Under the pieces are notes generated by a model. That model saw only the letters and a list, made by a program, of their open reading frames with translations, did no database searches and was not told where the DNA came from. A program made the position numbers and the translations under genes. Below are positions 6,906 to 16,199 of a stretch of DNA of 58,065 nt, piece by piece. The stretch is from Cyanobacteria bacterium RYN_339 (GTDB lineage: Bacteria; Cyanobacteriota; Sericytochromatia; S15B-MN24; JAQBPE01). Position 1 is the stretch's first letter. Every line of letters starts with the position of its first letter. Location of the stretch: contig JAQBPE010000028.1 in the NCBI GenBank assembly GCA_028287685.1, positions 1 to 58,065 of the forward strand, read 5' to 3'.

Positions 6906-9095
6906 CTATACCCGCTCCGGTCGCGCGAAGAGATCCGGCGGCAGCTTGATGCCCATGGCCTCGATCGTATCGAGGCAGTTGGGGCGCATGCCGGTGGAGC
7001 GGAACATGCCCTCCACCCGGTTCTGGTTGCGGCCGGTCTGCTTGAACTCGAAGATATCCTGCATGGCGATGACCTCGCCCTCCATGCCGGTGATCTCGGA
7101 GATGCGCACGATCTTGCGGGTGCCGTCCGTCAGGCGCGTCTGCTGCACGATCAGGTGGATGGCGGAGGCGATTTGCTCGCGGATGGCGCGCACGGGCAGG
7201 TCCATGCCGGCCATCAATACCATCGTCTCCAGGCGGGACAGCGCGTCGCGCGGGGTGTTGGCGTGGCCCGTGGCCAGCGAGCCGTCGTGGCCCGTGTTCA
7301 TGGCCTGCAACATGTCGAGGGCCTCGCCGCCGCGGACCTCACCCACGATGATGCGGTCGGGGCGCATACGCAGGGAGTTCCTCACAAGATCTCGGATGTG
7401 GACCGCGCCGGAGCCCTCGATGTTGGCCGGGCGGGCTTCCAGCGAGATCACGTGTTCCTGGTGGAGCTTCAATTCCGCGGCGTCCTCGATCGTCACGATG
7501 CGCTCGTCGGAAGGGATGAAGCCGCTCAAGACGTTCAGCAGCGTGGTCTTACCGGAGCCGGTGCCGCCGGAGATGAAGATGTTCAGCTTGGAAAGCACGC
7601 AGGCCTCCAGGAACTTCGCCATCGGGTCGGTGAGCGAGGCGTAGCCAATCAGGTCGGAGATGGCGAGGCGCTTGGTGCTGAACTTACGGATCGTCACCGT
7701 GGAGCCGTTCAGGGCCAACGGTGGGATGATCACGTTCACGCGGCTGCCGTCCGGCAGGCGGGCGTCGACCATCGGGCTCGATTCGTCGACGCGTCGCCCG
7801 ATTGGGGCCACGATCCGGTCGATCACCACGCGCAATTGCTTTTCGTCCGTGAACTGCCGGTTGGAGAGCGTGAGCCGGCCCTTTTGCTCGACGAAGATTT
7901 GCTGCGGGCCGTTGACCATGATTTCGGAGACGGACTCGTCCGCCAGGAAGGTCTCCAGCGGACCGTAGCCGATCGCCTCGTTGGAGATGTCCATGACCAG
8001 CCGGGCACGCTCCGAGCGGCTGTCGATCGACATGCCCAGTTCCTCGATGATGCGGTTGGCGCGCTCCGCCACCTGGTCGCGCAGGATCGCCTTGAACTGC
8101 GGGTCGCCCAGGCGCTCGAAGGGGATCTCCTCGAGCTTCATCTGCTCGACCAGCCGCGCGTGGATCTTCTGCTTCATTTCCTTGATCTTCTCGCGCTCGA
8201 TCGCATGCGGCACCAGCGCCAAGATTTCGTTGGTGTCGACCTTCGCGGGCACGGCTCCCGGCTCCGGCTCCGGGGGCTGGCCCGAGGCTTCGATGGCCGT
8301 GGGGAAGGGGCGCGCCAGCTTGGCGGCGTCCTCCGACAGCTCCGTCTGCGCGCGCGCGGCCAGGTCGACCAGCGGCAGGGCGCGGATCTTGTCGGCGATC
8401 GCCACGATCGCCTGTGTAACAGGGTGTTGGGGCGCGTTCGAGGCCAACGGCACGCCGCGGTTGAGCGAGCTCACCACCAGCGGGTGGTAGGGCACGCGGC
8501 CCCACAGCGGGCGCTTGAGCGTGGCCTGGACGTCGTCCGCGGAGATATCCGTGGTGATGCCCTCGCGGTTCAGCACGACCTGGAGGCGATCGGAGGGGAA
8601 GTGCAGATCTCGGGCGTGCTCGAGCAGGTCCTTGGTGGACTGGAGGGTCGTGATCTCCGGGGTGCAGGCCACCAGCACCACGCTGGCGAGATCGAACAGC
8701 GGCACCATCAGCGGGCTGATGTGCGGCCAGCAGGTGTCCACCACGATCGTCTCGTGCTTCGCGGCCAACAGCTTCAACAAGGCCACGATGCGATCGGCCG
8801 GGATCACGTCCTTGCCGGGTTGCGGCGCGGGGATCAGGCTCAGGCCGCTGGCGTGGGGGTGTACGATCTCCGCGAAGCTCTTGCGCTCGTAGACCCAGTC
8901 GCCCCAGTGCCCCTTGATGGGCTCGAGGTCGAGGAACGACGCCAGGCTGCCGCCGGCCAGCCAGTCCAGGTCCACCAGGGCGACGCCGCCCTTGGTGCGG
9001 GCCGCCAGGGCGACGGCGAGGTTGCTGGCGAGGATCGACCGACCCACGCCCCCTTTCGCGCCGAAGACCGTGACAATCCGGGAGAGGGTGCTCAT
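6906..9095 (-). CDS. CpaE/TadZ–CpaF/TadA fusion: localisation ATPase joined to secretion ATPase
   Basis: The protein has 729 residues in one uninterrupted frame. Residues 1–250 are a ParA/MinD-like CpaE (TadZ) domain: a deviant Walker A '[10 protein letters not shown]' (residues 11–20), '[20 protein letters not shown]' and 'LQVVLNRE' follow the usual order. The second lysine of KGGxGK is arginine here, so ATP hydrolysis may be weak, as in several TadZ proteins. A proline-rich linker (about 262–285) follows. Residues 286–729 are a full CpaF (TadA) ATPase with '[20 protein letters not shown]', Walker [10 protein letters not shown] (511–518 region), the Asp box, '[20 protein letters not shown]' and the His box [15 protein letters not shown]. 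CpaE normally positions the machine and CpaF powers pilus extrusion. An AAGG site precedes ATG 9095. Two separate genes are the norm. Confidence 0.9.
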   Translation of the reverse strand: MSTLSRIVTVFGAKGGVGRSILASNLAVALAARTKGGVALVDLDWLAGGSLASFLDLEPIKGHWGDWVYERKSFAEIVHPHASGLSLIPAPQPGKDVIPADRIVALLKLLAAKHETIVVDTCWPHISPLMVPLFDLASVVLVACTPEITTLQSTKDLLEHARDLHFPSDRLQVVLNREGITTDISADDVQATLKRPLWGRVPYHPLVVSSLNRGVPLASNAPQHPVTQAIVAIADKIRALPLVDLAARAQTELSEDAAKLARPFPTAIEASGQPPEPEPGAVPAKVDTNEILALVPHAIEREKIKEMKQKIHARLVEQMKLEEIPFERLGDPQFKAILRDQVAERANRIIEELGMSIDSRSERARLVMDISNEAIGYGPLETFLADESVSEIMVNGPQQIFVEQKGRLTLSNRQFTDEKQLRVVIDRIVAPIGRRVDESSPMVDARLPDGSRVNVIIPPLALNGSTVTIRKFSTKRLAISDLIGYASLTDPMAKFLEACVLSKLNIFISGGTGSGKTTLLNVLSGFIPSDERIVTIEDAAELKLHQEHVISLEARPANIEGSGAVHIRDLVRNSLRMRPDRIIVGEVRGGEALDMLQAMNTGHDGSLATGHANTPRDALSRLETMVLMAGMDLPVRAIREQIASAIHLIVQQTRLTDGTRKIVRISEITGMEGEVIAMQDIFEFKQTGRNQNRVEGMFRSTGMRPNCLDTIEAMGIKLPPDLFARPERV

Positions 9096-9136
9096 AGGAC
9101 CTTTGTACCCGTTTGCAGGCGACCTTGAGGCCGCTG

Positions 9137-10525
9137 CTAGGGATCCCCGTAGAAGGCGCCGAAGAAGCGGTTCAGCGCGTAGACGTCGGCCTTGGCACTC
9201 AGCTCGAAGGTGCCGTGCATGGCCAGCACCGGCGCGCCCACATCGGCCACGTCCATGTCGAGCTCCTGCAAGCTGGCGCCGATCGTGCCGCCGCCGCCCA
9301 CGTCCACCTTGTAGGCGTAGGTCTGCCAGGGGATCTGGTGCTTGGCCATGACCCGGCGCAGGCGTGCGCGGAAGGTGGGCGAGGCGTCATAGCCCGGCTT
9401 CATGGTCTTGAACGTGAAGCCCTGGCCCAGGCGCGCCGTGGTCTCGTGGTCTTCCGTGCCCGGGAAGTTGGGGTTGATCGCCTGCGACACGTCCGCGGAC
9501 AACACCTCCGCATGGGTCAAGAGCGAGGCCACGTGGTCGTGCAACGCCTCCGGATGGCCCTCGCGGACGGCGAAGCGCTCCAGCGCGTTGGTGAGAAAGC
9601 GGCTGCGCACGCCGGTGGCGTTCACGTTGCCCACCTCCTCGTGGTCCACCAGGTAGGCCATGCAGGTGCGCGTGGGCGTGCCCTTGAGGTCGATCAGGCT
9701 GCGCGCGGCGAGGTACGAGCAAAGTCCGTCGTCCTGGCCGTAAGCGCCGATCAGGCTGCCGTCCAGGCCGACCGTCCGCGGGGCCATGGCGGGCACCAAC
9801 GACAGCTCGGCGGAGACCAGGTCCTCTTCGACGAGGCCGTAGCGCCGGTGGAGCTCGCCCAGGAAGCCCTTCGTGAGGTCGCCCTTTTCGTCCGGCAAGG
9901 CGCCGGCCACCACGTTCAGCTCGTCGCCCTTGAAGATCAGGTCCTGGGTGCGCGTGCGCATTTCCTTGTCCACGTGCGGGGCCAGGTCGGGCAGCATGAA
10001 CACCGGGTCTGCCGGGTCATCGCCGATCGAGACGTCCACCAAGGTGCCGTCCTGCTTCGCGACCTGGCCCTCCAGGGCAAGCGGCAGATTCGACCACTGG
10101 TAGCGCTTGATGCCGCCATAGGGCTCGCTCTTGAGCAGCATCAGGCCTTCCGCCGCCCGCAACGGGCGGATGCGCAGGTCCAGGCGCGGCGAGTCCAGGT
10201 GGGCGCCGATCAGCCGCGGGCCTTCCACCAGCGGTCGGGAACCGACCACCACGGCCAGCAGCGCCCGCTCGCGGTTGAGCATGTAGAACCGGGCGCCGGG
10301 CGCCCAGCGCTCGGCCGCGCTATAGGGCTTGAAGCCGGCGGCCTTGAGCTTCTCGACCAGGTAGCGCGTACGCCGCAGTGGGATCTTGGCGCGGCCCAGG
10401 AAGTCCATGTAGTCGTGCGCCAGCGCCCCGGCACTCTGCAGTTGGCCGGCATCCAACCGCTGCCAGGGCACGGTGGTCGCTTCGGGGGCGGCGAGCAAGG
10501 ACAGGATCAGGCCTAGGCGGAGCAC
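9137..10525 (-). CDS. M18 family (aspartyl-type) aminopeptidase, apparently exported
   Basis: The protein has 462 residues and a GTG start directly after the stop codon of cpaC, with no gap. Family M18 motifs are in order: 'RLIGAHLDSPRLDLR' (metal-binding His and Asp), 'YGQDDGLCSYLAARSL' (bridging Asp), 'DHEEVGN' (catalytic Glu and metal Glu), 'SADVSQAINPNF' (metal Asp) and 'MHGTFEL' near the C-terminus (metal His). M18 enzymes are dinuclear zinc aminopeptidases that remove N-terminal residues and are usually cytosolic. This one begins with LRLGLILSLLAAPEATT, which looks like a signal peptide or anchor. It sits inside the Tad operon between cpaC and the cpaE–cpaF fusion, which is unusual. It could process peptides outside the cytoplasm or be a passenger gene. 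The family call is firm. Confidence 0.92.
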   Translation of the reverse strand: MLRLGLILSLLAAPEATTVPWQRLDAGQLQSAGALAHDYMDFLGRAKIPLRRTRYLVEKLKAAGFKPYSAAERWAPGARFYMLNRERALLAVVVGSRPLVEGPRLIGAHLDSPRLDLRIRPLRAAEGLMLLKSEPYGGIKRYQWSNLPLALEGQVAKQDGTLVDVSIGDDPADPVFMLPDLAPHVDKEMRTRTQDLIFKGDELNVVAGALPDEKGDLTKGFLGELHRRYGLVEEDLVSAELSLVPAMAPRTVGLDGSLIGAYGQDDGLCSYLAARSLIDLKGTPTRTCMAYLVDHEEVGNVNATGVRSRFLTNALERFAVREGHPEALHDHVASLLTHAEVLSADVSQAINPNFPGTEDHETTARLGQGFTFKTMKPGYDASPTFRARLRRVMAKHQIPWQTYAYKVDVGGGGTIGASLQELDMDVADVGAPVLAMHGTFELSAKADVYALNRFFGAFYGDP

Positions 10526-11551
10526 CTAGGGGATCTTCTTCAGGGGGCCCTTGCCGTAATCGGACTCGGGCGTGACCACGTTGTTGCTCACGACGCTGGG
10601 CGAGACGATGAAGACCAGCTCGCTCTGACGCTCGTCGTATTGCGTGCCGCCGAAGAGGTAGCCCAGGATGGGCACATCGCCCAGGAAGGGCAGGTGGCTG
10701 GAGATGCGGTTCTTCTCCGTGCGCAGCAAGCCCGCGATGACGAGGCTCTCGCCGCCGTGGACCTGGACGTAGGTCTCCACGGAGCGCGTGCTGATGGCGG
10801 GCACGGAAAGGTCCTTGAGCTGGATGGCGTTCTCCGGATCGATCGTGCTGACCTCGGGCTTGATCAGCATGGCGATGGTGTTCTCGCCCTCCAGGTGGGG
10901 CGTGACTTCCAGCTTGACGCCGTATTGCTTCCACTCGATCGCGTAGCTCGTACCGCCGCTCGTGGTCTGCAACAGCGGGATGGGAAGCTCGCCACCGGAC
11001 TGGAACGTGCCCTTCTTGCCGTTCTGGATCACCAGGGTGGGGTTGGCGAGCACCTTGATGTCGCGGTCCTGGCTGAGCATGTTCAAGGTGGCGGAGATCA
11101 GGCTGTCGCGCACGGGCAGACCGAAGCGGAAGGGCGAGTTGGGCGCCGCCTCCGAGATCCCCACCTGGTCGCTCCAGCGCACGCCCACGTTGCCGCCCTT
11201 GCGTTGCGTGAGCTCCAGCGCCTGGATGCGCACGGCGATGGTCTCGCTGCGGCGGTCCTGCTGGACCTCCAGGCGGAAGCTCTTGATCGGGCCGTTGTTC
11301 GGGAAGACCAGGAAGTTGGTGAAGCCCGCCGCCTTGCCGTTGATCAGCAGCACGCGGTTCTGGCCGGGCAGCAGCGCCACGTCGGCCACGCTGACGTCGC
11401 CCACGACCACGCGCTGCACCCCTTCGGGGATGTCGAGCACGGTGGTCTGCCCGAGCGGGATCGAGATGTCCGGACGGACGGCGAAGGCCGGGGCGGGGGC
11501 CAGGACGGCAACTACGCCAAAAGCAGCTACGGCAAGCTTACGGGTGAACAA
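10526..11551 (-). CDS. cpaC: Tad pilus outer-membrane secretin CpaC (RcpA)
   Basis: The protein has 341 residues with a TTG start and GAGG 12–15 nt upstream. Residues 1–24 are a cleavable signal peptide ending AFA. The N-terminal domain 'DISIPLGQTTVLDIPEGVQRV' is the pilus-secretin N-domain typical of CpaC, followed by 'LINGKAAGFTNFLVF'. The secretin core (about 105–320) has 'VKVLANPTLV'-type and 'ITPHLEGENTIAMLIKPEVS' segments, then 'SVETYVQVHGGESLVIAGLL' and 'LPFLGDVPILGYLFGG', which are secretin signatures. The protein is short for the family, which is often 400–600 residues; no extra BON or N-domains are present. It would form the outer-membrane channel of the Flp pilus. It is the first gene of the minus-strand Tad operon. 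Confidence 0.92.
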   Translation of the reverse strand: MFTRKLAVAAFGVVAVLAPAPAFAVRPDISIPLGQTTVLDIPEGVQRVVVGDVSVADVALLPGQNRVLLINGKAAGFTNFLVFPNNGPIKSFRLEVQQDRRSETIAVRIQALELTQRKGGNVGVRWSDQVGISEAAPNSPFRFGLPVRDSLISATLNMLSQDRDIKVLANPTLVIQNGKKGTFQSGGELPIPLLQTTSGGTSYAIEWKQYGVKLEVTPHLEGENTIAMLIKPEVSTIDPENAIQLKDLSVPAISTRSVETYVQVHGGESLVIAGLLRTEKNRISSHLPFLGDVPILGYLFGGTQYDERQSELVFIVSPSVVSNNVVTPESDYGKGPLKKIP

Positions 11552-11713
11552 CGGAGGTCCTCGATTCCAGGGTCGTGCCGGCCAAGCGGCCTTCGTACCG
11601 CTTATACCCGCACCGCCTTAGTCTATGCCCTGATCCAGGGGCGGTCGGTGATGGCTGCCTGGATCATCCGGGCAAGATTGCGTATCCTTGTCTGTCTGAT
11701 AGGAGCTTTGCCC

Positions 11714-13633
11714 ATGCCGTTCTTCCGTTCATCCCTGGCCGCCCTGACCATCGCCGCGCTCGCCGCGGCCGCCGGCTGCGCCCCGTCCGGCGCCCCGTCC
11801 GGCGTCGGCACCTCCTCCGCCGCGCCCATCAAGGCCGGCAAGACCATGCTCGCCATCTATATGGTCGGCAGCGACCTCGAGGAAGCCGGCGCCGGCACCT
11901 CCGACATGCGCGAGATGTTGGAAGGCTACAAGGCGCTGCCGCCGGAGGCGCGCGCCAACGTGGACCTGTTCATCGGCTTCGGCGGCTCCAAGAAGCCCGG
12001 CTGGCAAGGCATCACCTACATGGACACCGCCGGCGTCTTGAAGGACGCCGAGGACGACATCTTCGGCAACACGCCCGCGGCTTACCAGAGCGTGGACGCC
12101 ACGGCCGACATGGGCAGCGGCCTGACGCTGCAGGCCTTCCTCACCAAGGCCAAGGCCCACATGACCCCCGGCTCGCGCGTGTTCCTCGACATGTGGGACC
12201 ACGGCGGCAGCTACGGCGGCTTCGGCTACGACCGCAACAGCGACAACCTCATGACGCTGGGGGACCTCAAGACCGCCCTGGACCAGACCGATTTCCATGC
12301 GGACATCCTGGGCTTCGATGCCTGCCTGATGGGCAGCCTGGAGGTGGCCGGCGCGCTGAAGGCCCATGCCAAGTACCTGGTGGCTTCGGAGGAAGAGGAG
12401 CCGGGCCACGGCTGGGACTACACCCCCTTGATCGACATGCTGGGCCGCAAGCCCGACGCGTCGCTGGTGGACGTGGGCAAGGGCATCGTGGACGCCTTCG
12501 TCACCAGCCCGCGCCACCAGAAGTCGGGCAGCAAGACCCTGGCGGTGATCGACTTGGAGCGCGTGGCCGCGATCCAGGCGGGCCTCGACGCCCTGATCGT
12601 GCGGCTGGGGAACCAGGTCACCGGCTTCCAGCCGCTGGCCGACGCCTCCTCCAAGGCCATGGCCTACGGCATCCACAAGGGCCGCGCCGACGCCACCAGC
12701 GTGGACCTGGCGGACATGGTCGGGCAAATCAAGGTGGGCTTGCCGGATGCCGCGCCGCAAGCGGATGCCCTGGCGAAGGCCGTCACGGACGCCGTGGTCT
12801 ACTCGCGCCAGGACGGCACCAAGCCTCGCTCCACGGGCATCTCCGTGTTCTCGCCGCGCAACACCAAGGCGCTCGCGTCTGCCGACTACACGCTGTCGAA
12901 CTCGGCCACCGACCTCTGGTTCGGCTTCCTGAAGGCCCTGGCGGCCGGCGGCGGCGACGCGGCCAAGGGCCCCGTGATCGGCACGGAATCACCCTTCACG
13001 GCTCCTGACGACCCCACCTTTACGGGCTTCCAGATGGAGGTCACGGCGCCGGGCGGCGTGCTGGTCGAGGTCGACCTGATTTACGGGTTCGTGGACGCGG
13101 CCGGCACCCAGATGACGATCGCCGGCCTGGCCCCGGAAGCGCGCCTGGACAACCCGCCCAACATCTACGTGTTGCCGAAGTGGGACGGCATGGCCTTCTA
13201 CATGCTCTCGGGCGGCAAGAAGACGCTGGTGCCGCTGGCCTACGCCAACGAGTCCGAGGCGGGCGGCGCCCAGTACGTGGCGTCGGCCAAGCTTAACGGC
13301 CAGGACGCCGTGATGCGCGTGCTGGTCAACAAGGAGGGCGTGGTAGACCGCTACTGGATCACGCCGCTGGTCAACTCCCAGCACGGCAACGGGCTGACGG
13401 AGCGCCAACAGTTGGAGCTCAAGGCGGGCGACCAAATAGCCTTCTACCAGCCGGTTGCCAACCTGGGGGCTTCCGGCGCGACACGCGACGAGTACGGCAC
13501 GGTGCTGACGATCGCCGACGCGCCGAAGATGATCGCGGCGCCCGTCGAGGGCAACGCCGTCTTCTTCACGATCGCGTACGACATCGCGGGGCGGACGGAG
13601 ATTTCGACGCCGCATACGGTGGGCGAGAAGTAG
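11714..13633 (+). CDS. Clostripain-family (C11) cysteine peptidase lipoprotein
   Basis: The protein has 639 residues from ATG 11714, with AGGAG 8 nt upstream. The signal peptide ends in the lipobox AAAGC, so it should be lipid-anchored. The peptidase domain starts at about residue 45 with 'LAIYMVGSDLEEAGAGTSD', the C11 opening. The catalytic His is in 'WDHGGSYGGFGYD' (His 163) and the Cys in 'LGFDACLMGSLEV' (Cys 204), both as in clostripain. The C-terminal ~230 residues are beta-rich and lack a recognised domain. C11 enzymes cleave after arginine or lysine and many activate by self-cleavage. The gene stands alone, divergent from the Tad operon with 162 nt between them. Confidence 0.9.
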   Translation: MPFFRSSLAALTIAALAAAAGCAPSGAPSGVGTSSAAPIKAGKTMLAIYMVGSDLEEAGAGTSDMREMLEGYKALPPEARANVDLFIGFGGSKKPGWQGITYMDTAGVLKDAEDDIFGNTPAAYQSVDATADMGSGLTLQAFLTKAKAHMTPGSRVFLDMWDHGGSYGGFGYDRNSDNLMTLGDLKTALDQTDFHADILGFDACLMGSLEVAGALKAHAKYLVASEEEEPGHGWDYTPLIDMLGRKPDASLVDVGKGIVDAFVTSPRHQKSGSKTLAVIDLERVAAIQAGLDALIVRLGNQVTGFQPLADASSKAMAYGIHKGRADATSVDLADMVGQIKVGLPDAAPQADALAKAVTDAVVYSRQDGTKPRSTGISVFSPRNTKALASADYTLSNSATDLWFGFLKALAAGGGDAAKGPVIGTESPFTAPDDPTFTGFQMEVTAPGGVLVEVDLIYGFVDAAGTQMTIAGLAPEARLDNPPNIYVLPKWDGMAFYMLSGGKKTLVPLAYANESEAGGAQYVASAKLNGQDAVMRVLVNKEGVVDRYWITPLVNSQHGNGLTERQQLELKAGDQIAFYQPVANLGASGATRDEYGTVLTIADAPKMIAAPVEGNAVFFTIAYDIAGRTEISTPHTVGEK

Positions 13634-13750
13634 GTCACCTCGTGTGCGGAAGCGTTAGTTGCAAGTCCCGTTCCATGAATGCCTTGCTTAGGGATATCTA
13701 ACGTCCACTCGAAAGCCTAACTCTCGACTGTCTGGGTACGATGCATTCAG

Positions 13751-15055
13751 ATGAAGCATGCGTTGCCTTTGCTTTCTGCCTTCCTTTCTGCCTTCCTTTT
13801 GGCCGCGTGTCAGACGCCCACGGCCACTGTCTTGCCGGGCCAGCGCGAGTTGGTGATCCGCTTCCAGCCAGGGTTGGGGGATGCCGACAAGGCGCGGCTG
13901 CGCGAAGCCTCCGGCGTGGAAGATTTCGTCGCCGTCATGCCGGATGCGGAGCGTTGGCGTCTGCGTAGTGCGGACGACGGCCTATTGGGCCGCTTGAGCG
14001 AGACAGCGGGCGTCAAATACGCGCAGCGGAATAACATTCGCAGCCTGGGCCCGATCCGGAGCGCGCTGGCAGCGCCCCGCTTCACCTTGTTGGATGCCGC
14101 CGCCCCGAACGACCCGGGCTATGCCAAGCAATGGCATTTGCCCCTGGCGCACTTTCCGGAGGCCTGGACGTTGTCTACCGGCCGTGGCGTGGTGGTCGCA
14201 ACCGTGGACTCCGGTGTGGATCCCGGCCACCCCGACCTGAGGGGCAACCTCTTGCCGATGTTGGATGAAGTGGTGGCGATGGGGGGCCATGACACGTACC
14301 TGGGTCAGGATTTCGATGGCCGCGATTCCCACGGCCACGGTACCCACGTGGCGGGCATCATCGGCGCCTCGGCCAACAACAGGGTCGGCATCACTGGGGC
14401 CGCTCCGGACGTGAAAATCTTGCCGGTGAAGGTAACGGACCACCGGGGCGAGGCGGATGACGCCATCATCGCCCGCGGCGTGGTGGACGCCGTGGACCGA
14501 GGCGCCCGCGTGGTCAACCTCTCGATTGGCGGCGCGGCGCCCAGCCCGATCTTGTTGGACGTGATTAACTACGCCTTCAACCACGGCGCCACGATGGTGA
14601 TCGCGGCTGGCAACGAGAGCGCCCCCGTCGACTACCCGGCCGCCTACCGCGGCGTGATCGCGGTGGGTGGCGTGACTGCCGGCTCCGAGGTGGGGTCTTA
14701 CTCCAACCATGGCGATGGCCTCGTCCTGGTGGCTCCAGGCGGTGGGCGGCCTGGATCGGATGAGGGCCCGGGCGTCTTTTCGACGATTCCCACCTATGCG
14801 TGCACGGTCACGGAGCTCGAACACCTGGACCAGGGTTACGACTATATGACCGGGACCTCGATGGCTGCCCCGCAAGTCACGGCGGCGGTTGCGCTCCTGC
14901 TGGCACGGGAGCCTTTGTTGTCCCCGGCCCAGATTTGGACCCGCTTGGCCTCGGCGGCGCACCCGTTGGGCCTGCTGTCCTTCGACGAACGTTCGGGCTA
15001 CGGCCTGTTGGACGCGAACAAGGCCCTGCGGGCGACCTCGGATGACGGTCGGTAA
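13751..15055 (+). CDS. Subtilisin-like (S8) serine peptidase lipoprotein
   Basis: The protein has 434 residues with the lipobox LLAAC at residues 16–20. A propeptide-like region (about 30–100) resembles an I9-type inhibitor, with 'ELVIRFQPG' and 'VKYAQRN'. The S8 catalytic triad is intact: Asp 153 in 'VATVDSGVDPGHPDL', His 196 in 'DSHGHGTHVAGIIGA' and Ser 370 in 'MTGTSMAAPQV'. The oxyanion Asn is present in 'VIAAGNES'. It should be a surface or periplasmic endopeptidase. No ribosome binding site is evident; a TACGAT hexamer (13737–13742) lies 8 nt before the ATG, so a leaderless transcript is possible. The gene follows the C11 peptidase on the same strand after 117 nt. It ends flush against the convergent DUF1810 gene. 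Confidence 0.93.
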   Translation: MKHALPLLSAFLSAFLLAACQTPTATVLPGQRELVIRFQPGLGDADKARLREASGVEDFVAVMPDAERWRLRSADDGLLGRLSETAGVKYAQRNNIRSLGPIRSALAAPRFTLLDAAAPNDPGYAKQWHLPLAHFPEAWTLSTGRGVVVATVDSGVDPGHPDLRGNLLPMLDEVVAMGGHDTYLGQDFDGRDSHGHGTHVAGIIGASANNRVGITGAAPDVKILPVKVTDHRGEADDAIIARGVVDAVDRGARVVNLSIGGAAPSPILLDVINYAFNHGATMVIAAGNESAPVDYPAAYRGVIAVGGVTAGSEVGSYSNHGDGLVLVAPGGGRPGSDEGPGVFSTIPTYACTVTELEHLDQGYDYMTGTSMAAPQVTAAVALLLAREPLLSPAQIWTRLASAAHPLGLLSFDERSGYGLLDANKALRATSDDGR

Positions 15056-15475
15056 CTAGAGCAACGCCAACGTGGCCAGGTCGGGCTCGCCACCGTAGTA
15101 CTTGTCCAAGGCCGCCTGGAACAAGGCCGGCGCGTCGTCTGCCGCGCGGAACAACGTCAGGCTCGAGCGCAGCTTCAAGTCGTCCGGATAGCCCATGATC
15201 GCCGCGATCGAACGCCCCTCGACGGCGGTTACCAGCGCCACGCACTCGCGCAGCCGCGGCCCCAGCACCGGATGGGCCAGATAGGCCTTGGCCTCTTTTA
15301 GTGACGCCAGCGCGAAACGACGCGCCATCGGGCTCGAGCCCAGCCCGGTCAGTTGGGGGAATACGAACCACATCCAGTGGCTTTGCTTCCGGCCCGCGCG
15401 CAACTCCGCCCGGACCTGGTCGATCACCGGCGCCTGGGCGTCGACGAAGTGCTGGAGGCTCAGGGCGCGCGCCAA
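15056..15475 (-). CDS. DUF1810 family protein
   Basis: The protein has 139 residues if it starts at TTG 15475, which overlaps the end of the pilin gene by 16 nt; a CTG at 15463 would overlap by 4 nt. No strong ribosome binding site is seen, so the start is uncertain. The DUF1810 pattern is clear: 'LQHFVDAQAPVIDQVRAELR', 'GRKQSHWMWFVFPQL', 'FALASLKEAKAYLAHPVLG', 'IMGYPDDLKLRSSLTLF'. The family is small, cytosolic and without a proven activity. The position behind the Flp pilin suggests translational coupling, but the function need not be related. Confidence 0.85.
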   Translation of the reverse strand: MARALSLQHFVDAQAPVIDQVRAELRAGRKQSHWMWFVFPQLTGLGSSPMARRFALASLKEAKAYLAHPVLGPRLRECVALVTAVEGRSIAAIMGYPDDLKLRSSLTLFRAADDAPALFQAALDKYYGGEPDLATLALL

Positions 15476-15627
15476 TTCTGCAACGCGCGGTGCTGGCTCT
15501 CGTAGGCGCCCTTTTGGACCGCCATGATGCCGTTGCCGGCGACGACCAGGCAAGCTACCAGCGCGGCGGCAATCAGGCCGTACTCGACGGCCGCTTGCCC
15601 TTCTTCGCCTGCCAGCAGCCGCTTCAC
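15460..15627 (-). CDS. flp: Flp family type IVb pilin (major pilin)
   Basis: The protein has 55 residues with a GTG start at 15627 that overlaps the TAG of the preceding lipoprotein gene by one base. It begins with a short basic leader (VKRLLAGEEG), then QAAVEYGLIAAALVACLVVA, the Flp signature: prepilin cleavage after glycine, glutamate at +5 and an adjacent tyrosine, then one hydrophobic helix. The C-terminus is short and polar. This would be the structural subunit secreted by the CpaF–TadB–TadC machine and exported through CpaC. It lies 3.9 kb from the secretin gene and on the same strand. No prepilin peptidase (TadV/CpaA) is in the window. Confidence 0.9.
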   Translation of the reverse strand: MKRLLAGEEGQAAVEYGLIAAALVACLVVAGNGIMAVQKGAYESQHRALQNWRAP

Positions 15628-16199
15628 TAGCTCTTGCCCGGCAGGCCCGAGAACACGATGGGAACGAAGAAGGTGATGCTGGAGTCGAAGTTCGCGTCGT
15701 CCACGCCGTTCATGACGATCTTGGCGAAGATGCCGGCCTGGTTGCCGTCGTTGGTGGTGCGGCCGCCGTACTGTTCGACGTGGCGCGTCACGATCGGCAG
15801 GGTGACCGTGGTGCGGCCGACCCAGACCTTGTGGCCCTGGTCCGCCTGCGTGATGCTGTTGGCGGGGTCCAGCGGGTTGGACGGGTACTGCGAGCCGTCG
15901 ACGTGGCAGGTCATGCCCAGCTTGAGCGGCGGCAAGTCCGTGGCCGCGACGGCGGTGCCGTCGATCTTGTAGTAGGTCACGTTGATCGAGTTGAACGTCA
16001 CGCCCACGCTGCCGGGGTCCGTGCGCAGGACGGCCTCCGGGCTGTCGATCTTGATCGAATTGGCCGTGGTGCCCTCGCCGTAAACCAGGCTGGCGGCCTT
16101 CACCTCGGCCACCACGACCTGGGCCGGGATGTTCGTGAAGTAACCACAGCCCGGCAGGGCGGCGAGCGCAGCAACGATAATGGGCAAGAAGCGCTTCAC
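15627..16199 (-). CDS. Lipoprotein upstream of the Flp pilin
   Basis: The protein has 190 residues from GTG 16199, with AAGGA about 11 nt upstream. The frame is open further but without a ribosome binding site. The lipobox LPGC lies at residues 15–18. The mature part begins 'NIPAQVVVAEVKAASLVYGE' and is beta-rich ('VGVTFNSINVTYYKIDG', 'VWVGRTTVTLPIVTRHVEQY'). It contains one internal cysteine and ends 'FFVPIVFSGLPGKS'. It resembles no family I can name; the pattern fits a periplasmic beta-sandwich. It is divergent from lexA and overlaps the pilin gene by one base, so the two are transcribed together, and it could be a pilus-associated lipoprotein. Confidence 0.75.
   Translation of the reverse strand: MKRFLPIIVAALAALPGCGYFTNIPAQVVVAEVKAASLVYGEGTTANSIKIDSPEAVLRTDPGSVGVTFNSINVTYYKIDGTAVAATDLPPLKLGMTCHVDGSQYPSNPLDPANSITQADQGHKVWVGRTTVTLPIVTRHVEQYGGRTTNDGNQAGIFAKIVMNGVDDANFDSSITFFVPIVFSGLPGKS

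Noticed and set aside
6690-9128. 812-codon open frame on the plus strand opposite the CpaE–CpaF fusion
   Set aside because: The composition (His/Gly/Arg/Val-rich, no domain) is that of an antisense shadow of a high-GC gene.
10640-11713. Upstream extension of the C11 peptidase frame
   Set aside because: The frame is open antisense to cpaC, but the signal peptide and AGGAG place the start at 11714.
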